Below, one piece after another: positions 34,069-45,710 of a stretch of 64,000 nucleotides of DNA. The position numbers were made by a program, and so were the translations under genes. The stretch covers positions 7,398,001 through 7,462,000 of the forward strand of contig JAWQUS010000003.1 in assembly GCA_036365455.1 (NCBI GenBank). The letters run 5' to 3'. Every line of letters starts with the position of its first letter. Within the stretch, counting starts at the first letter, position 1. The notes below the pieces were generated by a model that saw only the letters and a program-made list of their open reading frames with translations, had not been told where the DNA came from and searched no databases. Source of the stretch: Macrosoma leucophasiata (lineage: Eukaryota; Arthropoda; Insecta; Lepidoptera; Hedylidae).

Positions 34069-37000
34069 GTCGACGGTATAACTTACGGTTGATGTACTTG
34101 ACGACTACAACAAACGTCTGAAATGATAGAGGAAGGTCCGTAGAGGTTTGTAGTGAAAGAATTTTCGTTTGTAGTAGGCTCGAAGTTGTAAAAAAAGTGA
34201 CGTGATTATGTAAATCTGGTATGGGAGGTATGTTGACTGAACTGCTTATGTTTGATGGACTTGGCGATTACTACAAACGTCGAAAATGAAAGAGGGAAGT
34301 CCCTAGAGGTTTGTAGTGAAAGAATTTTCGTTTGTAGTAAGCTCGAAGTTGTAAAAAAAGTGACCTGATTATGTAAATCTGGTATGGGAGGTATGTTGAC
34401 TGAACTACTTATGTTTGACGGACTTGTCGATTACTACAAACGTCTTAAATGATAGAGGGAGGTCCCTAGAGGTTTGTAGTGAAAGAATTTTCGTTTGTAG
34501 TAAGCTCGAAGTTGTAAAAAAGTGACCTGATTATGTAAATCTGGTATGAGAGGTATGTTGACTGAACTGCTCATGTTTGATGGACTTGGCGATTACTACA
34601 AACGTCTGAAATGATAGAGGGAGGTTCATAGAGGTTTGTAGTGAAAGAATTTTCGTTTGTAGTAAGCTCGAAGTTGTAAAAAAAGTGACCTGATTATGAA
34701 AATCCGGTATGGGAGGTATGTTGACTGAACTGCTTATGTTTGATGGACTTGGCGATTACTACAAACGTCTGAAATAATAGAGGAAGGTCCCTAGAGGTTT
34801 GTAGTGAAAGAATTTTCGTTTGTAGTAAGCTCGAAGTTGTAAAAAAAGTGACCTGATTATGAAAATCCGGTATGGGAGGTATGTCGACGGTATAACTTAC
34901 GGTTGATGTACTTGACGACTACTACAAACGTCTAGAATGATAGAGGGAGGTGCGTAGAGGTTTGAAGTGAAAGAATTTTCGTTTGTAGTAAGCTCGAAGT
35001 TGTAAAAAAGTGACCTGATTATGAAAATCCGGTATGGGAGGTATGTTGACTGAACTGCTTATGTTTGATGGACTTGGCGATTACTACAAACGTCGAAAAT
35101 GAAAGAGGGAAGTCCCTAGAGGTTTGTAGTGAAAGAATTTTCGTTTGTAGTAAGCTCGAAGTTGTAAAAAAGTGACCTGATTATGTAAATCTGGTATGGG
35201 AGGTATGTTGACTGAACTACTTATGTTTGACGGACTTGTCGATTACTACAAACGTCTAAAATGATAGAGGGAGGTCCCTAGAGGTTTGTAGTAAAAGAAT
35301 TTTCGTTTGTAGTTCAACAGTTTTTTTTTTACAATTTTTTTTTTTTTTTTTGAGTTTTTAAAAAGCGTTTTCTTATTACTACAATCGCTAAATACGACAG
35401 AAGGCAGTCCGTAGAGGTTTGTAGTGAAAGAGTTTTCGTTTGTAGTAAGCCCGAAGTTGTAAAAAAGTGACCTGATTATGTAAATCTGGTATGGGAGGTA
35501 TGTTGACTGAACTACTTATGTATGACGGACTTGTCGATTACTACAAACGTCCAAAATGATAGGAGGTCCCTAGAGGTTTGTATTGAAAGAATTTTCGTTT
35601 GTAGTAAGCTTGAAGTTGTAAAAAAAGTGACCTGATTATGAAAATCCGGTATGGGAGGTATGTCGACGGTATAACTTACGGTTGATGTACTTGACGACTA
35701 CAACAAACGTCTGAAATGATAGAGGAAGGTCCGTAGAGGTTTGTAGTGAAAGAATTTTCGTTTGTAGTAGGCTCGAAGTTGTAAAAAAAGTGACGTGATT
35801 ATGTAAATCTGGTATGGGAGGTATGTTGACTGAACTGCTTATGTTTGATGGACTTGGCGATTACTACAAACGTCGAAAATGAAAGAGGGAAGTCCCTAGA
35901 GGTTTGTAGTGAAAGAATTTTCGTTTGTAGTAAGCTCGAAGTTGTAAAAAAAGTGACCTGATTATGTAAATCTGGTATGGGAGGTATGTTGACTGAACTA
36001 CTTATGTTTGACGGACTTGTCGATTACTACAAACGTCTTAAATGATAGAGGGAGGTCCCTAGAGGTTTGTAGTGAAAGAATTTTCGTTTGTAGTAAGCTC
36101 AAAGTTGTAAAAAAGTGACCTGATTATGTAAATCTGGTATGAGAGGTATGTTGACTGAACTGCTCATGTTTGATGGACTTGGCGATTACTACAAACGTCT
36201 GAAATGATAGAGGGAGGTTCATAGAGGTTTGTAGTGAAAGAATTTTCGTTTGTAGTAAGCTCGAAGTTGTAAAAAAAGTGACCTGATTATGAAAATCCGG
36301 TATGGGAGGTATGTTGACTGAACTGCTTATGTTTGATGGACTTGGCGATTACTACAAACGTCTGAAATAATAGAGGAAGGTCCCTAGAGGTTTGTAGTGA
36401 AAGAATTTTCGTTTGTAGTAAGCTCGAAGTTGTAAAAAAAGTGACCTGATTATGAAAATCCGGTATGGGAGGTATGTCGACGGTATAACTTACGGTTGAT
36501 GTACTTGACGACTACTACAAACGTCTAGAATGATAGAGGGAGGTGCGTAGAGGTTTGTAGTGAAAGAATTTTCGTTTGTAGTAAGCTCGAAGTTGTAAAA
36601 AAGTGACCTGATTATGAAAATCCGGTATGGGAGGTATGTTGACTGAACTGCTTATGTTTGATGGACTTGGCGATTACTACAAACGTCGAAAATGAAAGAG
36701 GGAAGTCCCTAGAGGTTTGTAGTGAATGAATTTTCGTTTGTAGTAAGCTCGAAGTTGTAAAAAAGTGACCTGATTATGTAAATCTGGTATGGGAGGTATG
36801 TTGACTGAACTACTTATGTTTGACGGACTTGTCGATTACTACAAACGTCTAAAATGATAGAGGGAGGTCCCTAGAGGTTTGTAGTAAAAGAATTTTCGTT
36901 TGTAGTTCAACAGTTTTTTTTTTACAATTTTTTTTTTTTTTTTTTGAGTTTTTAAAAAGCGTTTTCTTATTACTACAATCGCTAAATACGACAGAAGGCA

Positions 37001-37258
37001 GTCCGTAGAGGTTTGTAGTGAAAGAGTTTTCGTTTGTAGTAAGCCCGAAGTTGTAAAAAAGTGACCTGATTATGTAAATCTGGTATGGGAGGTATGTTGA
37101 CTGAACTACTTATTATGACGGACTTGTCGATTACTACAAACGTCTAAAATGATAGAAGGAGGTCCCTAGAGGTTTGTATTGAAAGAATTTTCGTTTGTAG
37201 TAAGCTCGAAGTTGTAAAAAAAGTGACCTGATTATGAAAATCCGGTATGGGAGGTATG
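34069..37258 (+). repeat. higher-order duplication: two ~1.59-kb blocks in tandem
   Basis: The series of monomer variants from 34,069 recurs from 35,662 (offset 1,593) and includes an identical T-run cap (35,312 and 36,904, offset 1,592). Rare variants such as TACTTGACGACTACAACAAA and GAAATAATAGAGGAAGG recur at matching offsets. Part of the block recurs again from 38,072. Confidence 0.85.
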
Positions 37259-39362
37259 TCGACGGTATAACTTACGGTTGATGTACTTGACGACTACAAC
37301 AAACGTCTGAAATGATAGAGGAAGGTCCGTAGAGGTTTGTAGTGAAAGAATTTTCGTTTGTAGTAGGCTCGAAGTTGTAAAAAAGTGACCTGATTATGTA
37401 AATCTGGTATGAGAGGTATGTTGACTGAACTGCTCATGTTTGATGGACTTGGCGATAACTACAAACGTCTGAAATGATAGAGGGAGGTGCGTAGAGGTTT
37501 GTAGTGAAAGAATTTTCGTTTGTAGTAAGCTCGAAGTTGTAAAAAAAGTGACCTGATTATGAAAATCCGGTATGGGAGGTATGTCGACGGTATAACTTAC
37601 GGTTGATGTACTTGACGACTACTACAAACGTCTAGAATGATAGAGGAAGGTGCGTAGAGGTTTGTAGTGAAAGAATTTTCGTTTGTAGTAAGCTCGAAGT
37701 TGTAAAAAAAGTGACCTGATTATGAAAATCCGGTATGGGAGGTATGTTGACTGAACTGCTTATGTTCGATGGACTTGGCGATTACTACAAACGTCGAAAA
37801 TGATAAAGAGAGGTCCGTTGAGGTTTGTAGTGAAAGAATTTTCGTTTGTAGTGAGCTCGAAGTTGTAAAAAAAGTAACCTGATTATGTAAATCTGGTATG
37901 GGAGGTATGTTGACTGAACTGCTCATGTTTGATGGACTTGGCGATTACTACAAACGTCTGAAATGATAGAGGGAGGTCCCTAGAGGTTTGTAGTGAAAGA
38001 ATTTTCGTTTGTAGTAAGCTCAAAGTTGTAAAAAAAGTGACCTGATTATGAAAATCCGGTATGGGAGGTATGTCGACGGTATAACTTACGGTTGATGTAC
38101 TTGACGACTACAACAAACGTCTGAAATGATAGAGGAAGGTCCGTAGAGGTTTGTAGTGAAAGAATTTTCGTTTGTAGTAGGCTCGAAGTTGTAAAAAAAG
38201 TGACGTGATTATGTAAATCTGGTATGGGAGGTATGTTGACTGAACTGCTTATGTTTGATGGACTTGGCGATTACTACAAACGTCGAAAATGAAAGAGGGA
38301 AGTCCCTAGAGGTTTGTAGTGAAAGAATTTTCGTTTGTAGTAAGCTCGAAGTTGTAAAAAAAGTGACCTGATTATGTAAATCTGGTATGGGAGGTATGTT
38401 GACTGAACTACTTATGTTTGACGGACTTGTCGATTACTACAAACGTCTTAAATGATAGAGGGAGGTCCCTAGAGGTTTGTAGTGAAAGAATTTTCGTTTG
38501 TAGTAAGCTCAAAGTTGTAAAAAAGTGACCTGATTATGTAAATCTGGTATGAGAGGTATGTTGACTGAACTGCTCATGTTTGATGGACTTGGCGATTACT
38601 ACAAACGTCTGAAATGATAGAGGGAGGTTCATAGAGGTTTGTAGTGAAAGAATTTTCGTTTGTAGTAAGCTCGAAGTTGTAAAAAAAGTGACCTGATTAT
38701 GAAAATCCGGTATGGGAGGTATGTTGACTGAACTGCTTATGTTTGATGGACTTGGCGATTACTACAAACGTCTGAAATAATAGAGGAAGGTCCCTAGAGG
38801 TTTGTAGTGAAAGAATTTTCGTTTGTAGTAAGCTCGAAGTTGTAAAAAAGTGACCTGATTATGAAAATCCGGTATGGGAGGTATGTTGACTGAACTGCTT
38901 ATGTTTGATGGACTTGGCGATTACTAAAAACGTCGAAAATGATAGAGAGAGGTCCGTAGAGGTTTGTAGTGAAAGAATTTTCGTTTGTAGTGAGCTCGAA
39001 GTTGTAAAAAGATGACCTGATTATGTAAATCTGGTATGAGAGGTATGTTGACTGAACTGCTCATGTTTGATGGACTTGGCGATTACTACAAACGTCTGAA
39101 ATGATAGAGGGAGGTTCATAGAGGTTAATAGTGAAATAATTTTCGTTTGTAGTAAGCTCGAAGTTGTAAAAAAGTGACCTGATTATGTAAATCTGCTATG
39201 AGAGGTATGTTGACGGAACTACTTATAATATGTTTGACGGACTTGTCGATTACTACAAACGTCTAAACTGATAGAGGGAGGTCTGTTGTGGTTTGTGATG
39301 ATAGAATTTTCGTTTGTAGTAAGCTCGAAGTCGTAAAAAAACTGACCTGATTGTGTAAATCT

Positions 39363-39588
39363 GTTTTATTAAAAGAAAAATGGAAAGAAAAATTTGACTT
39401 CAGGCGAGACTCGAACTCGCGGCCTTCAGGGAATCTAGTCCAGCCGCTCTTCCAACTGAGCTACTGAAGTCCTGCCCGATTTGTTGTTTTTGGAAAATAA
39501 TTATTTCCGCCAACTTGGATCTCAAAAAGATGTCATTTTCGTAATCAGCTCCCCAAGAAATCTCAAAATTGACACCTCTCTCAATTGA
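39363..39588. other. unique central spacer of the foldback element
   Basis: Neither array reads through this segment. It contains the tRNA-like sequence (39,396-39,471), its trailer, and ~115 bp of unrelated sequence (TTGTTGTTTTTGGAAAATAA ... CTCCCCAAGAAATCTC). It is the only unpaired part if the arms fold together. Confidence 0.85.
39396..39471 (-). tRNA. tRNA-like sequence (family S3) at the foldback centre, probably not a working tRNA
   Basis: On the minus strand: acceptor ACTTCAG paired perfectly with CTGAAGT, TA, D-stem GCTC/GAGC, T-arm GCGAG/CTCGC with loop TTCGAGT, box A TAGCTCAGTTGG at consensus, and box B two bases off. The anticodon stem (CTGGA/CCCTG) is poor. Its seven-base loop CTAGATT would read AGA (serine), but the long variable arm of tRNA-Ser is absent. 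A TTTTT terminator follows three bases after the acceptor. The same unit plus trailer occurs at 30,074, so a mobile tRNA-derived unit is more likely than a functional gene. Confidence 0.55.
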
Positions 39589-42500
39589 CATACCTCCCAT
39601 ACCAGATTTACATAATCAGGTCACTTCTTTTACAACTTCGAGCTTACTACAAACGAAAATTCTTTCACTACAAACCTCTACGCACCTCCCTCTATCATTT
39701 CAGACGTTTGTAGTAATCGCCAAGTCCATCAAACATGAGCAGTTCAGTCAACATACCTCTCATACCAGATTTACATAATCAGGTCACTTTTTTACAACTT
39801 CGAGCTTACTACAAACGAAAATTCTTTCACTACAAACCTCTATGGACCTTCCTCTATCATTTCAGACGTTTATAGTAATCGCCAAGTCCATCAAACATGA
39901 GCAGTTCAGTCAACATACCTCTCATACCAGATTTACATAATCAGGTCACTTTTTTACAACTTCGAGCTTACTACAAACGAAAATTCTTTTACTACAAACC
40001 TCTAGGGACCTCCCTCTATCATTTTAGACGTTTGTCGTAATCGACAAGTCCGTCAAACATGAGCAGTTCAGTCAACATACCTCCCATACCAGATTTACAT
40101 AATCAGGTCCTTTTTTACAACTTCGAGCTTACTACAAACGAAACTTCTTTCACTACAAACCTCTATGGACCTTCCTCTATCATTTCAGACGTTTATAGTA
40201 ATCGCCAAGTCCATCAAACATGAGCAGTTCAGTCAACATACCTCTCATACCAGATTTACATAATCAGGTCACTTTTTTACAACTTCGAGCTTACTACAAA
40301 CGAAAATTCTTTTACTACAAACCTCTAGGGACCTCCCTCTATCATTTTAGACGTTTGTCGTAATCGACAAGTCCGTCAAACATGAGCAGTTCAGTCAACA
40401 TACCTCCCATACCAGATTTACATAATCAGGTCCTTTTTTACAACTTCGAGCTTACTACAAACGAAACTTCTTTCACTACAAACCTCTAGAGACCTCCCTC
40501 TATCATTTTCGACGTTTGTAGTAATCGCCAAGTCCATCAAACATAAGCAGTTCAGTCAACATACCTCCCATACCAGATTTACATAATCACGTCACTTTTT
40601 TTACAACTTCGAGCTTACTACAAACGAAAATTCTTTCACTACAAACCTCTACGGACCTTCCTCTATCATTTCAGACGTTTGTAGTAATCGCCAAGTCCAT
40701 CAAACATAAGCAGTTCAGTCAACATACCTCCCATACCAGATTTACATAATCACGTCACTTTTTTTACAACTTCGAGCTTACTACAAACGAAAATTCTTTT
40801 ACTACAAACCTCTAGGGACTTCCCTCTATCATTTTAGACGTTTGTAGTAATCGCCAAGTCCATCAAACATAAGCAGTTCAGTCAACATACCTCACATACC
40901 AGATTTACATAATCACGTCACTTTTTTTACAACTTCGAGCTTACTACAAACGAAAATTCTTTCACTACAAACCTCTAGGGACCTTCCTCTATCATTTCAG
41001 ACGTTTGTAGTAATCGCCAAGTCCATCAAACATAAGCAGTTCAGTCAACATACCTCCCATACCGGATTTTCATAATCAGGTCACTTTTTTTACAACTTCG
41101 AGCCTACTACAAACGAAAATTCTTTCACTACAAACCTCTACGCACCTCCCTCTATCATTTCAGACGTTTGTAGTAATCGCCAAGTCCATCAAACATGAGC
41201 AGTTCAGTCAACATACCTCTCATACCAGATTTACATAATCAGGTCACTTTTTTACAACTTCGAGCTTACTACAAACGAAAATTCTTTTACTACAAACCTC
41301 TAGGGACCTCCCTCTATCATTTTAGACGTTTGTCGTAATCGACAAGTCCGTCAAACATGAGCAGTTCAGTCAACATACCTCCCATACCAGATTTACATAA
41401 TCAGGTCCTTTTTTACAACTTCGAGCTTACTACAAACGAAACTTCTTTCACTACAAACCTCTAGAGACCTCCCTCTATCATTTTCGACGTTTGTAGTAAT
41501 CGCCAAGTCCATCAAACATAAGCAGTTCAGTCAACATACCTCCCATACCAGATTTACATAATCACGTCACTTTTTTTACAACTTCGAGCTTACTACAAAC
41601 GAAAATTCTTTCACTACAAACCTCTACGGACCTTCCTCTATCATTTCAGACGTTTGTAGTAATCGCCAAGTCCATCAAACATAAGCAGTTCAGTCAACAT
41701 ACCTCCCATACCAGATTTACATAATCACGTCACTTTTTTTACAACTTCGAGCTTACTACAAACGAAAATTCTTTTACTACAAACCTCTAGGGACTTCCCT
41801 CTATCATTTTAGACGTTTGTAGTAATCGACAAGTCCGTCAAACATAATTAGTTCAGTCAACATACCTCCCATACCGGATTTACATAATCAGGTCACTTTT
41901 TTTACAACTTCGAGCTTACTACAAACGAAAATTCTTTCACTACAAACCTCTAGGGACTTCCCTCTTTCATTTTCGACGTGTGTAGTAATCGCCAAGTCCA
42001 TCAAACATAAGCAGTTCAGTCAACATACCTCCCATACCAGATTTACATAATCACGTCACTTTTTTTACAACTTCAAGCTTACTACAAACGAAAATTCTTT
42101 CACTACAAACCTCTACGGACCTCCCTCTATCATTTCAGACGTTTGTAGTAATCGACAAGTCAATCAAACATAAGCAGTTCAGTCAACATACCTCCCTAAC
42201 CGGATTTTCATAATCAGGGCACTTTTTTTACAACTTCGAGCTTACTACAAACGAAAATTCTTTCACTACAAACCTCTATGAACCTCCCTCTATCATTTCA
42301 GACGTTTGTAGTAATCGCCAAGTCCATCAAACATGAGCAGTTCAGTCAACATACCTCCCATACCAGATTTACATAATCAGGTCCTTTTTTACAACTTCGA
42401 GCTTACTACAAACGAAAATTCTTTCACTACAAACCTCTAGAGACCTCCCTCTATCATTTTCGACGTTTGTAGTAATCGCCAAGTCCATCAAACATAAGCA

Positions 42501-45372
42501 GTTCAGTCAACATACCTCCCATACCAGATTTACATAATCACGTCACTTTTTTTACAACTTCGAGCTTACTACAAACGAAAATTCTTTCACTACAAACCTC
42601 TAGGGACCTTCCTCTATCATTTCAGACGTTTGTAGTAATCGCCAAGTCCATCAAACATAAGCAGTTCAGTCAACATACCTCCCATACCGGATTTTCATAA
42701 TCAGGTCACTTTTTTTACAACTTCGAGCCTACTACAAACGAAAATTCTTTCACTACAAACCTCTACGCACCTCCTTCTATCATTTCAGACGTTTGTAGTA
42801 GTCGTCAAGTACATCAACCGTAAGTTATACCGTCGACATACCTCCCATACCGGATTTTCATAATCAGGTCACTTTTTTTACAACTTCAAGCTTACTACAA
42901 ACGAAAATTCTTTCACTACAAACCTCTAGGGACCTCCCTCTATCATTTTCGACGTTTGTAGTAATCGCCAAGTCCATCCAACATAAGCAGTTCAGTCAAC
43001 ATACCTCCCTTACCGGATTTTCATAATCAGGTCACTTTTTTTACAACTTCGAGCTTACTACAAACGAAAATTCTTTCACTACAAACCTCTACGGACCTTC
43101 CTCTATCATTTCAGACGTTTGTAGTAATCGCCAAGTCCATCAAACATAAGCAGTTCAGTCAACATACCTCCCATACCGGATTTTCATAATCAGGTCACTT
43201 TTTTTACAACTTCGAGCTTACTACAAACGAAAATTCTTTTACTACAAACCTCTAGGGACCTCCCTCTATCATTTTCGACGTTTGTAGTAATCGGCAAGTC
43301 CATCAAACATAAGCAGTTCAGTCAACATACCTCCCTTACCGGATTTTCATAATCAGGGCACTTTTTTTACAACTTCGAGCTTACTACAAACGAAAATTCT
43401 TTCACTACAAACCTCTACGGACCTTCCTCTATCATTTCAGACGTTTGTAGTAATCGCCAAGTCCATCAAACATAAGCAGTTCAGTCAACATACCTCCCAT
43501 ACCGGATTTTCATAATCAGGTCACTTTTTTTACAACTTCGAGCTTACTACAAACGAAAATTCTTTCACTACAAACCTCTAGGGACCTCCCTCTATCATTT
43601 TCGACGTTTGTAGTAATCGGCAAGTCCATCAAACATAAGCAGTTCAGTCAACATACCTCCCATACCAGATTTACATAATCACGTCACTTTTTTTACAACA
43701 CCGAGCTTACTACAAACGAAAATTCTTTCACTACAAACCTCTACGGACCTCCCTCTATCATTTCAGACGTTTGTAGTAATCGACAAGTCCATCAAACATA
43801 AGCAGTTCAGTCAACATACCTCCCTTACCGGATTTTCATAATCAGGTCACTTTTTTTACAACTTCGAGCTTACTACGAACGAAAATTCTTTCACTACAAA
43901 CCTCTACGCACCTCCCTCTATCATTTCAGACGTTTGTAGTAGTCGTCAAGTACATCAACCGTAAGTTATACCGTCGACATACCTCCCATACCGGATTTTC
44001 ATAATCATGTCACTTTTTTTACAACTTCGAGCTTACTACAAACGAAAATTCTTTCACTACAAACCTCTACGCACCTCCCTCTATCATTCTAGACGTTTGT
44101 AGTAGTCGTCAAGTACATCAACCCTAAGTTATACCGTCGACATACCTCCCATACCGGATTTTCATAATCAGGTCACTTTTTTTACAACTTCAAGCTTACT
44201 ACAAACGAAAATTCTTTCACTACAAACCTCTAGGGACCTCCCTCTATCATTTTAGACGTTTGTAGTAATCGCCAAGTCCATCCAACATAAGCAGTGCAGT
44301 CAACATACCTCCCTTACCGGATTTTCATAATCAGGTAACTTTTTTTACAACTTCGAGCTTACTACAAACGAAAATTCTTTCACTACAAACCTCTACGGAC
44401 CTTCCTCTATCATTTCAGACGTTTGTAGTAATCGCCAAGTCCATCAAACATAAGCAGTTCAGTCAACATACCTCCCATACCGGATTTTCATAATCAGGTC
44501 ACTTTTTTTACAACTTCGAGCTTACTACAAACGAAAATTCTTTCACTACAAACCTCTAGGGACCTCCCTCTATCATTTTAGACGTTTGTCGTAATCGACA
44601 AGTCCGTCAAACATGAGCAGTTCAGTCAACATACCTCCCATACCAGATTTACATAATCAGGTCCTTTTTTACAACTTCGAGCTTACTACAAACGAAAATT
44701 CTTTCACTACAAACCTTTAGGGACCTCCCTCTATCATTTAAGACGTTTGTAGTAATCGACAAGTCCGTCAAACATAAGTAGTTCAGTCAACATACCTCCC
44801 ATACCAGATTTACATAATCAGGTCACTTTTTTTACAACTTCGAGCTTACTACAAACGAAAATTCTTTCACTACAAACCTCTAGGGACCTCCCTCTATCAT
44901 TTTAGACGTTTGTCGTAATCGACAAGTCCGTCAAACATGAGCAGTTCAGTCAACATACCTCCCATACCAGATTTACATAATCAGGTCCTTTTTTACAACT
45001 TCGAGCTTACTACAAACGAAAATTCTTTCACTACAAACCTCTATGAACCTCCCTCTATCATTTCAGACGTTTGTAGTAATCGCCAAGTCCATCAAACATA
45101 AGCAGTTCAGTCAACATACCTCCCATACCGGATTTTCATAATCAGGTCACTTTTTTTACAACTTCGAGCTTACTACAAACGAAAATTCTTTCACTACAAA
45201 CCTCTAGGGACCTCCCTCTATCATTTTAGACGTTTGTCGTAATCGACAAGTCCGTCAAACATGAGCAGTTCAGTCAACATACCTCCCATACCAGATTTAC
45301 ATAATCAGGTCCTTTTTTACAACTTCGAGCTTACTACAAACGAAAATTCTTTCACTACAAACCTCTACGGAC
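39589..45372 (-). repeat. right array of ~163-bp tandem repeats, inverted (about 35 units)
   Basis: Same monomer as the left arm in reverse complement (CATACCTCCCATACC, GAGCTTACTACAAACGAAAA, TTCTTTCACTACAAACCTC, ATCAAACATAAGCAGTTCAG). Both variant blocks are present. Two-monomer units recur locally (39,837 and 40,157, offset 320). No T-run cap occurs inside this arm, unlike the left. Confidence 0.93.
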
Positions 45373-45700
45373 TGCCCTCTGTCGTATTTAGCGATTGTAG
45401 TAATAAGAAAACGATTTTTAAAAACTCAAAAAAAAAAAATTTTGTAAAAAAAAAACTGTGGAACTACAAACGAAAATTCTTTTACTACAAACAACTACTT
45501 ATGCATACCTATTAGAAACAGCCCAAAAAAAAATTTTTTTTTCATGTCGGGGGATGACATTTTTTTAAATTTTTTTATTTTTTTTTTTGTACTACTACAA
45601 ACGAAATTACGTTCACTACTATCTACTACAAACCCTAATCTATCATTTAAGCCAAAAAAAGAAAAAAAAATTCAAGGTCGGATGCCAAGTTCACAGAGCC
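45373..45700 (-). repeat. right terminal inverted repeat of foldback element
   Basis: Reverse complement of 31,397-31,732, ending ...GATGCCAAGTTCACAGAGCC at 45,700, immediately before the GGTATGCTCT duplication. Confidence 0.9.
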
Positions 45701-45710
45701 GGTATGCTCT
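45701..45710. repeat. target site duplication, right copy
   Basis: GGTATGCTCT, identical to 31,387-31,396. Confidence 0.9.

Larger units (their letters stand above)
31733..39362 (+). repeat. left array of ~163-bp tandem repeats (about 47 units)
   Basis: Each unit reads GAGGTTTGTAGTGAAAGAAT, TTTTCGTTTGTAGTAAGCTC, GAAGTTGTAAAAAAAGTGAC, CTGATTATG(T/A)AAATC(T/C)GG, TATGGGAGGTATGT, then one of two variant blocks (TGACTGAACTGCTTATGTTT or CGACGGTATAACTTACGGTT), then GA(T/C)TACTACAAACGTC and ATGATAGAGGGAGG. Successive GAGGTTTG starts at 31,733, 31,895, 32,058 and 32,221 give the 162-163-bp period. The two variants alternate in complex order, and kilobase blocks are themselves repeated. Short open frames are incidental. 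Confidence 0.93.
31397..45700. mobile_element. giant foldback-like transposable element (14.3 kb)
   Basis: Two terminal inverted repeats (~330 bp, starting GGCTCTGTGAACTTGGCATC) enclose two opposed arrays of a ~163-bp tandem repeat that meet at a ~226-bp spacer. An exact 10-bp direct duplication (GGTATGCTCT) flanks the whole, showing that it inserted as a unit. The arms differ in length (about 7.6 and 5.8 kb) and in the order of monomer variants, so it is not a simple mirror artefact. No transposase frame is present, so mobility would need an enzyme in trans. Long inverted arms made of tandem repeats with 9-10-bp duplications are the hallmarks of Foldback (FB/TU) elements known from Drosophila and, for TU, sea urchin. 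Mutator-like elements also make 8-11-bp duplications. Superfamily assignment is inference. Confidence 0.88.

Noticed and set aside
33228..39778. Repeated ~68-codon open frames (MSSSVNIPPIPDLHNQ-type) in the satellite arms
   Set aside because: They follow the 163-bp monomer, occur on either strand according to arm orientation, shift with monomer indels and have no start or promoter context. They are by-products of the repeat.
31733..45372. CRISPR-like array
   Set aside because: There are no short identical repeats separated by unique spacers. The whole 163-bp unit is repeated, in a eukaryotic setting.
31387..45710. Foldback structure as a pure assembly inversion artefact
   Set aside because: The arms have different lengths and different orders of monomer variants, the T-run caps are on one side only, and a unique centre and an exact target duplication are present. 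An artefactual mirror would be identical. Long-read confirmation is still desirable.
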